This document shows, in pieces, positions 25,803 through 36,700 of a DNA stretch of 64,000 nucleotides. The DNA comes from Escallonia rubra. Its lineage: Eukaryota > Streptophyta > Magnoliopsida > Escalloniales > Escalloniaceae. The stretch covers positions 186,001 to 250,000 of the forward strand of contig JAVXUO010000737.1 in NCBI GenBank assembly GCA_033065855.1, given 5' to 3'. The position numbers and the translations under genes were made by a program. The notes under the pieces were generated by a model that saw nothing but the letters and a program-made list of their open reading frames with translations, had not been told where the DNA came from and ran no database searches. Position 1 is the stretch's first letter. Each line of letters opens with the position of its first letter.

Positions 25803-26202
25803 ATGTTTAACCATATCTTTTACGGGGCATGCCATTAAAAAGGTTATTGATGAGGAGGCTTCTCTAGACATCTTATGAAATGTGATATTGAAGCAAAGTT
25901 ACGTGAAATTATTGAAGGACTGCAACTGAGTAGGGATAGAAGACTAGAGGAAACAATAGTCGAAACCAATTATAAGGTTGTCGAATATCTTTTTTGTCAA
26001 AAGATTACCTATATTTGCATATGCTATTTGACCTCAAGGATTGGTAGGTTCTTGTTACCAAGGAAGTCAACCAACATGAATGTTAGTAGAGACGGTAGCT
26101 TGTACGTAAATCGCCTCGCAACTCTTTATTTACAACAAAAGGACGCTTTGCATGTCCCCGGCAACAAATTAGAGGCGGTACTGCCTCCATTAGCAATACA
26201 TA

Positions 26203-27140
26203 GGGTTGTATACAAACCGAGTTCGAGTCGAACATGGATGTGTTCGAACTCGGTTCGTCTATTTTTTGAGATGTTTGAGCTCGGCTCGTGTTCTTTTATG
26301 AGCCAGACATGGACGTTCGAACTCGGCTCGAGTTCGTCAATGCAAAAGTCGAGCTCGGCTCGGCTCGTTCGTCTAAAAAAACAAATCCACAGAACACCAG
26401 AGAAATAGAAGAAGTTGAATTCAACAGAACACCATGCCATCTTCTTCTACAATATCTGACGTGGTCGTCTTCTTCCCTGACCACTGTTGCCGTCGCTGCC
26501 GTCTTCCTCCACCATCGTTGACATCGCCTCTTTTACATTTACAACCACTTGTCGTCACCTTCATCATTAACCACAAAAAACTTTAAAAGAAAAGAAGATC
26601 AGATCTACTTCTGAAGTCGATGGATTTTTTGGATCTTCACAAGATCGGAGTCGTAGAAGAACCTAGATCTGATCTGGGGTGATGTGTGCGCCTAAGCGTG
26701 AGAATGAGATGTGCTTGCATGAGAGTTAGAAAGAGAGGGTCCGTTCGTGTATCTGTGGAGGTGTGTGTATCTCCGAAATTTCATTGTCTCTGTACATGAG
26801 TGAAAGAAATGGAAGGGGAATAAGAGGAGAACAAAATGTCTGAATAGGAGAAATGCAGCTGTGAGGATAAGAATTTGTTTAGGGTTTTCTAAATGGATAG
26901 GAAGATGAGTTGGGCTGGGCTTTCTAGTATGATTTGGGCTGCATGCAATGTAAGAATTGTTTAGGTAATCTTATTGGGCTTGGTTTTGGGTAAATTGAGT
27001 TTAGGGCATCCATGCTTTAAACATAATATTCATATATATATTTGCATAATCTTTATCTTTTAAATATTAAAATATGAATTTATTGTATAAACGAGCCGTT
27101 CACGAAGTGTTCATGCTCGGCTCGTTTAATAAACGACTTT
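26203..27140. mobile_element. hAT-like fragment with GAGCTCGGCTCG-type subterminal repeats
   Basis: The left end, GGGTTGTATACAAACCGAG, is followed by repeated TCGAACTCGG, GAGCTCGGCTCG and CGGCTCGTTCG words. The right part, near 27090-27135, has GAGCCGTTCACGAAG and GCTCGGCTCGTTTAATAAAC. Such word clusters are typical of plant hAT ends. No matching right terminus or target duplication is visible, so it is probably truncated or fused to other repeat DNA. Confidence 0.5.
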
Positions 27141-29070
27141 ATTGACCGTTGGTTGAAAAAAAAAAGGCTAGTTTTGCCCAAAATCGTGCCAAAATTTTCA
27201 ATAACGGCTATATTTATCATCTCTATATAAATAATTTGGAACTTCATCGTACACCATGGAAAAAAGAAACATCAAGACTCATAGATTAAACTTTTATCTC
27301 TTCATCTTCATGATTTGACATCATTAAATAGCATCTTTGTGAGCAATTCTTCGATTGAGAGTGAGCATTTTTCGAGTCATCAGTTCTCTCATATTTCTAT
27401 TGTACTAAAGCTTCATTTGTACCCATTTCGTTGTAAGAGAGTTTCTTTGTACACATTTGATATTTATAAAATGATTGTAATCAAGGTTTGGGGTTTGTCA
27501 AGTATTGATGAGCTTTGTGGATTCAAGGCTTGTGCTTGATTTGGGGATATCACAAAGTGTTGCAAGGGGTTTGATCTCGACCCCGAAGAAGATTGTTATT
27601 AGTCAATTCTAGTGCTCTTACAATAGACTTCCTTGAATAGGTAGATACAGGCTTTTGAGTAGTTCAAGCCGAACCGGTTAAATCTCATTGTTAAGTATCT
27701 CTAACTCAATCTCTTTACTTATTACTCTATAATTGCTTAAGAATGTTTAGGTAACGTCTTAATTAAAATATTGTTTGGTTTGATTGAGATTCGTTATTGT
27801 GTTTAGTTTAAATTCTCTAATAATTTTTAAAAATCATATTCACCCGCATTTAGGATTGTTTTATTGGTTTCAAATCGGACTTTATTTGTAATAATTTACT
27901 AGATATTCATCAATATTCAGTCTCATATATTCTCTTTCAAAGACTCGAAGGAGGAACAAGTGGTCGACACACCTATAGTTATGGGGCAAAGAGGCAATTG
28001 GCGTGGACCTAGTGTTGGGGACAAAGAGGGATTGGCACGAGACTTACCGAGATGTACATGGGTGAATTGCCAGAGTGTTGTACGATTTGGGTAAAGTTAC
28101 GCTCGTCAAAATTTAGGGTCGTCATAGAACGCCCAACCCAATAGAGTTATCACGCAACTCACTTAAGGATCTTAGTAGCACCCATCGTTCCAATTTATTC
28201 GTTGATATTAAATAGGAGATCACTATCTAAAAACCCGAGCTATTATTTTTCTTCTGATGATGACACAATATCCTTACTTATCGTACCCAATATCTTGAGT
28301 TTCCTTAGTTATGAATTCATCCAATAGCCAGAAAAGAGACAACAAATGGCATATTCAACTGAGGCTTTGCTTAATCGATTAATGATGAAATTGCATGTTT
28401 GTTATTACAATTTAGTTGATATTCACGTTCATTTGGTTTTGGAATATAATCGGGAGGCGTCGAAGATATTATAGTTTTTAAATTACATGGATTGTCATTA
28501 TCATCTCCATCAAGATTACACGTGGCTACTTAATACTAATATGGACTGCTTCGATAGGACAACATCATTTTCCTTTAGAACCATAAGTTGATAATTTACT
28601 TTTTAAGCCGTTTACAAACTCGGTAACACTGCAAAGAGCCTTTTTGCACACATGAACATGTCTTCAACCACTTTTTCGTCTAGGTGATTAAATTACATAA
28701 CAAAGTTCTTCAATATTTTGACAAGAAATGAGACTCCCCATTTAAAAGTACTATATTGACTTTTATGGTTACTTATACCTGTGCACATAAGTCAGCAGTG
28801 CCATGGACAGTCCTGATGGTGGTGGTTGATGCTGTATATATTCCCTACGCACCTATTTGCACGACTACATTTTGGCAAGTCACACTAATTATGTGAGTTA
28901 CACCCAGTGTACCAGATTGAGAAGGTTTGATTAGGGATGGAGTGACAACGATGTTTATGCGTCGTTGGTAATGTAATTGAAAAAGAACAAACGATAAACA
29001 ATTTATACCATTTACTAAAATTTAAAGATGTGCATGAATGTTACCGTTTTTGTTACGGATGGAACAAGCT
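27141..29070. other. Intergenic, no gene recognised
   Basis: This is AT-rich sequence between the hAT-like fragment and the MULE. Part of it (about 27200-27850, with a TATA-like CTATATAAATA near 27222) has the look of a decayed transposon promoter or LTR. I found no terminal repeats or domain to prove it. The longest open frame (74 codons at 27315-27539) resembles nothing I know. Confidence 0.45.
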
Positions 29071-29079
29071 TACTATATA

Positions 29080-30235
29080 GAGTTAATTACGCGGTTGACC
29101 ATCGAACTATTAGGCAAATTTCACTTTGACCACTGAACTTCGATTTGTGTCAAAGTGACCATTGAACTCGTCAATTTGTCCAATTAAGACATTCCGTTAG
29201 CTTCTGTCAATCACAAGTCCGTTAAGCGACTTAATTCAGGGGTAATTTTGTCACATTCTTTTCTTTTCATTAAAAAAAAAAAAAAAAAAACCTACTCTTA
29301 TTCTCCCCCACGCCTAACCCACCCCCAGTACCACGCCCTCCATCACCCCTACCCCGCCACAGCCACATCCCTCCCCCTAGCCCACCGCCACCACATCCTT
29401 CCTTAACTCCCACCGCCACCACATCCTTCCCTAACTACCGTGGCCGCCACCCAGCCGTGAACCACCATTTCGGCATTTTTGGTGTTGTCCCTTCACCGTC
29501 CTGCCCCGATAACCCTGCCCTCCGCCACCACCACCACACCAAATCTTCTCAAAACAAGCCCGAAATAACCCCACTTTCCAAATCTGCTAACTCGCTCCCA
29601 ACTCACCACAGAGCACCATTAGACCCAGCGTCGTCGGCCGCATCCTGTCCCCCGACCTTGTCTCCCCCATCGACTTCGATGCCCCCACCCAACGACTCGC
29701 TCTCGCCTTCTGCCATGATCTCTGCTACGCCGGAGAAGACAGTTAGATTAATTGAAGATTGGGGGTGAAGAAGATTGGGGTTAGATTACCCATCAAGTTC
29801 AGTCTCTACTACGCCGGAGAACAGATGGGTAATCAGCGATCAAGGTGAAGAAGATTGGGGTTAGATTAATTGAAGATTTGGGTTAGATTGGGGGTGAAGA
29901 AGAAGATTTGGGTTAATTAAGGAAACGAAAATTCTTGTGGGGATTAAAAAAAAAACCTTTTTGGGGTCAATTAAAGAACAAAGAATTTTGTTGGGGTCAA
30001 TTGAAAAAAGTCATACTAAAAATTAAAAGAGAATGGTTTTTTTTTTCATTTGACAATTTTACCCCTTACTTAACCCTCACATGCCTCTCACATGGCCAGT
30101 TAACGGACCAAAATTAACAGAATGACTTAATTGAGATCAATTAAAGAATTCAATAATCACTTTGACACAAATCGAAGTTCAGTGGTCAAAGTGAAATTTG
30201 CCTAATAGTTTGATGGTCAACCGCGTAATTAACTC
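29080..30235. mobile_element. Non-autonomous Mutator-like element (MULE), perfect 9-bp TSD
   Basis: The element starts GAGTTAATTACGCGGTTGAC and ends in its exact inverse. Inverted-repeat ends extend for about 85-90 bp with few mismatches. The flanking 9-mer TACTATATA occurs at 29071-29079 and 30236-30244. The interior is strand-asymmetric, with a C-rich left half (CCACCGCCACC words) and a purine-rich right half (GAAGAAGATTGGGG words). No transposase is present, and a 103-codon open frame at 29457-29768 has no recognised domain. It lies about 470 bp upstream of the TOL start codon. Confidence 0.85.
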
Positions 30236-30707
30236 TACTATATAATTACGCTTATGGTTTTAAAATAATGCAGAATCCTAGATTGACAATAGTTCATACC
30301 TCAGGATCCTTTTATGTCTGGGAGGCACGTTCCCTCGTCATTTCATTGCTAGAAATGTGCAAACAATACAGTCGTTAGATAAAAAAAAAATTGAGTACAG
30401 TAATAGTTAGCTTTTAATCAAGACAAAAAATTTGAGTGCAGTCATAATCAACTTCTAGAGACGTGGCATTATTTGTCCAAACACAGCCTTAGACTCGAAA
30501 GGGGTACGGTGGGACCCACAGAACCCACGAGACAGAGGGAACAGGCCACGCGTATCTAAGATCAGGCGGCTCCTGTCGCCTCACGTAAGGCCAGTTGAAA
30601 GCTTCCATAACTGCAAAGAATCCTCAAAAAAGGTTGTCCGAAATCCGATCAGCCCAACATTCGAACAAACTAGGGCTCCTCAAGTCCATTACCACGGACG
30701 AGCCCAC

Positions 30708-33700
30708 ATGGACAGGCTAAAGCTCGCCTCATCCTCGCTCGGCGAGCGGCTGAAGACCGGCGGCGCCCAGATGAGCCGGCTCGTCAGCACCAAGATGAAG
30801 GAGATCCTTCAGTCCCCAACCCCCGAGTCCAAAATGGTCGACGAAGCCACGTCGGAGGCTCTGACCGAGCCGAACTGGGGGATGAACCTGCGGATTTGCG
30901 CGATGATCAACAGCGAGGAGTTCAGCGGCGGGGAGGTAGTCAAGGCCATTAAGAGAAAGATATCGGGGAAGAGCGGCGTGAGCCAACGGCTGAGCCTGGA
31001 TTTGCTGGAGGCGTGCACTTCCAACTGCGAGAAGGTGTTTTCGGAGGTGGCGTCGGAGAAGGTGCTGGAGGAGATGGTGAGGATGGTGCGGGACGGGAGG
31101 ACGGAGGAGGGGTGCAGGGAAAAGGCGCAGCAGCTGATCAGGGCGTGGGGCGAGGCCGAGGATCTCATGTACTTGCCCGTCTTTCGCCAGACTTACATGG
31201 TCAAGCACCTATCCCTCTTTGCTCATATATTTTCATATATTTTGTGCCTTTGACTGTTTTGCTAATTGGTAGGATAGAATTCGTAAACATAGAATTCAAT
31301 TTGATTAGTAATTGCAGCTTAGGAGAGTTTTGTTTGACAATCAAATTGCGGTAGAAACAAGGGTTAATTACACTGAGGTCCTCGAGGTTACGGTGAAATT
31401 ACACGCACGTTCATTAGTTTAGATAAGTTGCAGTGATGTCCGTTGACCAAATAAAATCTTAAAATACATAATGGTTTAACTAAATGACGTTATTGCCCTT
31501 AAACTGCCGCACCACCGGCTGTGCCGGTGCCGCCATCCTCCTCCTCCTTTTCCCTATTTTTTCTTTTTTCTGGACCCACCATCACCCACCAATCTCCAAA
31601 GTAACTCCAACATAAAGGGAGCCCCACCACCACCCACCTCTCTAATATAACTCCAATGCAAGCGAGCCCAGTCTATAATCTACCGGCTGAACTTTGATCT
31701 GCCAGCGCCTTTGCACTGCAGCCCCGCCGACCACCACCACCTTTACGTCAGCCACCACCACCTCTACATGGCTGCTCCATCGACCCACACCCAATTGTAA
31801 TCACTTCATCTCCATACAACCTAACCACCGCCACCACCTCGACGAGTCTAGCCACCGTTGTTCAATAGCCACCATATCCCACAATCACCACACCCCCTAC
31901 CACAAAAAACACCGCAAATCACAAAAACTCCACATCCCCCCACCCCACTCCACTGTTGCACTAGGGATCCCCCCCTCCACTGCTGCATCCCAGAACCACC
32001 TCTACAGAGCTGTCCATATACGGTGGTGGATGAGAGGGAAACGAGGGAGAGGTGGTGGTATTAGCGGGGCGCTGGAGTGGGCCTTGGGTCGGTTGTGGGT
32101 AGTAATGGTGGCGGCAGAGTAGTGGTGGGCTTGGGGCGGTGGTCGCAAGGGTGCAGGAGGGGGAAGCGAGAAGAGGGGGGGGGGGGGGGAGGAAACAAAA
32201 GAGAGAGAATGAGAAGAGAGAAAGGGAGAGTCAAACCTTAATTTGGAAATTGGCATTTGGAAATACGTTATCATGACATTAGCAAAGAACTACATTTTTT
32301 AACATATCAACGACGGACGGACGGACGGACACGGCTAACACATTTTCAAAGTTGTTGGTCCGATCTGTTACCTTTTCAAACTTTGCGTCCTTGATGGCAC
32401 TTTCGCCCTAACCTCAGGGATCTGGGTGTACTAAACCCTAGAAACAATCTGTAACAATAATATTTTCATGTCAAAACCTTATTCAAGGAAACTTTGTCAA
32501 AGAGGCCCTTTGTACATGAATAGGTCTATATATATATAGGGAGCCGATCCACAGCTACCGGTGGAGAAATATCTGGCCTTCCATGTGTGATTGTGAACGG
32601 CCCAAATTACCCTTTTTTTACCGTAACTCGCCTAACCTCTACTCTTAGTAGCGGTTAGGGCTTTTGGTCTAAACGCTGCAAAGACAGCAGTAAACATATC
32701 TGCCTCTGCCTCTTAATTTCTCAGTCGAATGCCTAACCTACCAATTTATCTCTCTCTCTCTCTCTCTCTCTCTCACATTGGAGCTCTACCAATTCTCTCT
32801 CTCTCTTTCATTGGAGCTCTACCAATTCTCTCTCTCTCTCTCTCTCTCATTGGAGCTCCACTAATTCTCTCTCTCTCTCTCATTCATTGAACCACAAACA
32901 ACAGAACCCCTACGCCGACGGTCACAGACGACGACCCCCTACGCCAATCGTCACAGACGACGCCATGAAGCTGCCACTGTTGCCGTCCTTCTCCCATCGC
33001 TCATGCCGCCGCATCTGCCCACCGCTCATGCCGCCGCGGTTGCTTCTGCCCTTGGCCCATGACGCCGCCGTCGTTGTCACATCTGCCTCGGCCCATGCAG
33101 CGCCCCGCCTCCACAATCTCCGACTGCCGCATCTACCCTTCATCCAGCCTAGAAGATACAGTCCCTTCTTTTTTTTGTTCTTCAGATCTATTTCAGTTTC
33201 TCCAATCATCACTTAGTTTCTTTTGTACTCCGTACCATTTTTCAGTTTTGATTTGTATGGGTTTGGTTGATTTTAGGTGTAATTGATATGTAATTGGGTT
33301 TGGTGATGGATGAGATTTGAGTGAGTTTGGATGAGATTTTTCAGTTTTGATTTGTATAGGATTGGTTGATTTTAGGTGTAATTGATATGTAATTGAGCTT
33401 GGTAATGGATGAGATTTGAGTTCCGGTTCTTCATTTTTCTTTTTATTGAAGTCCATCTACTCTGTTCTAGCAATTACAAAGAGGGATAGAGAGAGAAAGA
33501 GTGAAATGGGGAAAGGGAATGGGTTATAGAAAGGGAGATAGAGAGAGAGAGAGAATGAAGGAAATGGGGACTTCCTGTCTAACCGCTATAGTGTAGCGGT
33601 TAGATGGGATTTGCCTATCTTGGGGGGCGCGTGGGGCTTTTAGAGAAAAATTCCTAACCGCTACAAAGAGTAGCGGTCAAGCTAGTTAGAGTTAAAAAAA

Positions 33701-36700
33701 AAAAAAAGTAATATGGGCCATCCACAATCACACGTGAACGACCGGATGGATTTTGGATCGGCTCCCATATATATATATATATATATATGAATAGGGCATT
33801 CGTACATGAATAGGTCTTCCTACGTATATTTTAAGAGGTCATTCATACGTGAATAAGTCTTCCTACTCAATTTACATATTTAATGTCATACAATTTGGGG
33901 GTTATATGAAATATGAGTAGGTCTTCCTACTCATTTGTGTGTCAATTTGACTACTATATGTCGTTTAGCTTCTACAGAGTTACGCATGCTAGCTTGCTAT
34001 GTCGTTATTGAGGTCTACAAAGCACAGGAACCTGGTGCGAGAGATTCTCGTGTCCATGAAATTGACTATCCAAAAGTACGAGATTTCATGGATCCTTTTC
34101 CAGCACTGTGCGCCATATATTTTTTTCAACCACCGGTTTTCATTTTCTTTTGATGAGAAACTTATGCAGGGAGGACGAATTGAACCATATCTTGCTTTAC
34201 TATTGTCACTTGCGTTACCTGGCATAGCCATAAATATCATTTTCATGCACAGTATGTATTGGTATGAGACAATAAAACCATAGGACTCCAACTGTTATGA
34301 TTTATGGGCATCTAAAGATGCACTATTTCAGCATTAGACATGATACATAATGCACGTCTTCCAAACAGTATGCTACTGGGCAAACCCTTCAGATTTATTG
34401 GAGTAGAATATATCAGGATAGCGGGGTTATCCAAGCATAAATTAAATTCAAAAACAGATAGGGGGTTTTAGTTGGGTGGTCCAAGGTGGTTCATATTTAG
34501 GTTGGTTGATTTCAGATCTGGGCTGTTGTTTTCGGGCAGGGCAACATACATTTTGCAACTTTAGTAGCTGTTGCCATCATAGATCCTCTCTCACATTCTC
34601 GATGAGACGGTGGATTTTCATTGCTTGTAGAGGGGAGGTGGTGCAACGGTGGTGGGTGTGGCTGCTTTGAGTAGTTCTGTGGAAACAAGGTTGGTTAGTG
34701 TGTGAGAGTTGGCCACGGTAAATTACTTGGTTATTATTCCAAAATTGCGGGTTGGAGTTTAAATTCCAAGGGGTTAGGTATTGATTATTCAAAATCACCA
34801 CGCTCTCCAAGGTTGGAAGTAAAACCCGGGAATAAGGAGAACTTGACCTCAGTAGTCTTGGGAACTGAATAACCAATTACACGAAGCCTAGTACACATCA
34901 CAACAGCTAGGATACTTTATCAAGTACCCAGATGATACAATCCCTGAACAAATAAATTGCCTGGATATCAAAATCACAAGATGAAACCCTAATTATCACA
35001 CAGTTTTCCAGGGCTTTCGCCTGAGCTTGATATTATGAGCCATGTACGTACGCCTGAACTGAATTTTTATTCATCTCATGCATCCGGGTTGGTGAGGGAA
35101 CCCTTGCCAGTTATTACCGCATCTACCGGTGGCATAACCCATATTGATCTTCAGAACACCAAGGATAGGTGTAGATTGATAACAGTGCCAGAAATTTCTA
35201 CTTCATTGGCATATCAACGAGTTTTGAGGAGTTGAGGAAGGACTTGCTAGTTACATGATGATATTGGAAGGATAACCTAAACTTGGCCTTTCTGCAACTC
35301 ATACTATTGCCCAAAAAAAGGAAATTGATACCAATTTGGTCCAACTCTAGTATAATTGCCTGTTTAGAGTATATTAGTAATAGTTCAAAATTCCAATATG
35401 GCCTCGAACACTAAGCAATTCGTTGTCTAATGCGTTGATATGATCATTCGCCCTAATTTTCTGAGATTCATGTTCCTAAGGGTCTGACTAGGTTGTGTCA
35501 AAGATGGGACCTTCAGCGATACAGAGCCAGAATTTCATTGAAATACACTCTTATGGATAAGTATTGCCCTGATTAGTGGTTTAATAATTGGTATCCGCTG
35601 AAGTGCTCATAATTGAATAGACTTACTAAAGTAACTACCAGTACGATGATACTTGATCCACAAGATACCTAATTCTACTTGTAAAACAAACTAACTATCC
35701 ATGTAGACCGCTTCCTGAACTTTCTTCTTCTAAGTGCTAAGACTTAGACTAAAAACAACTTGGGTATATAGCACTCGACATTTCTGAGGTTTACCCAAAA
35801 TACATACAGCTCCCTCTATGTATTTTTATTGCCCACCGCTTCCTATGGTTTGTAGTTGTTTTACACAGCACCCACTTCCGTTAAGGAACCGTCAAAAAAA
35901 TTCAGGGCCCCATTCATTTAGTATGATATGTCATAAATGCCCTCAAGTCTTCCTCTTCTTCCTTACCAGCCAACGCCCAGCTACCGCCATTGACGCCCAG
36001 CCACGACCACCGTGAAAGGTTTCCTTTTGCTGATTGCAGCACACCCGTGATCACCACTGGCGACCACCGCCTATTAAAACACCATTCCACCACCAAACCG
36101 ATTACATTGCCCACTCACTGCCCATCACGCGCGCACACACCGGTGTTGCACACATTGCCAAATGTGCGCGTGTGCACACATGCCGGTAACCAGCACCGGC
36201 GACGCACACATGCACACTGCCTATCACACACATACACACCCCGGTAACCACCACCAGCGATGCACACACGCACCGCCTATCACAGACACACACACACATT
36301 GCCCATCACCACCGTCGTATGCCCTTTACCAACACACACACACACACGTGCACACAGACCTAAACCCATGATCTGTACCACCCATTGCCGCTGCTATCAC
36401 CGCCGTCATATGCCCCTTATCCTGCCCCACACAGACCTAAAGCGCCAACCAAAACCTACGATCTGCACCACCCACTGTCGTCCTCATGCTCCCCACCGAC
36501 GCTGTTAACACCGGCGATATATTCCCAGTAACCACACACATACACACAGATTTGGGCTATCTTGGCCCTCTTTTTTATGGTGGCGGTGGTTGTAGTTCGA
36601 TTTGTATGGTGGGCTTGGTGGTGATTGTGAAAACCAGTGGTGGTAGTGGGGGCTGATAACAAATAGTTGTGGTGGGCAGTGGTGGTTGTGGTAAAGATCG

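Larger units (their letters stand above)
32539..33766. mobile_element. TIR element (MULE-type) inserted in a TA-repeat
   Basis: Ends are GGGAGCCGATCCA and TGGATCGGCTCCC. The inverted similarity continues inward through a GTGTGATTGTG(A/G)A(C/T)GGCCCA block to about 65-70 bp. The element sits between runs of TA, so the target duplication cannot be resolved. Internal features are TAGCGGTTAG words near both ends (32645 and 33590-33680), a TC/CT microsatellite cluster (32741-32881) and a ~100-bp tandem duplication (33237-33420). No transposase. It lies in TOL intron 1. Confidence 0.72.

Noticed and set aside
30729-31208. 159-codon open frame on the minus strand
   Set aside because: It is the antisense shadow of TOL exon 1. 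The plus frame carries the VHS domain and correct splice sites.
36102-36508. Overlapping open frames of His/Thr/Cys-rich or Val/Cys-rich peptide
   Set aside because: They come from CACACA/GTGTGT low-complexity DNA inside a TIR element and have no domain.
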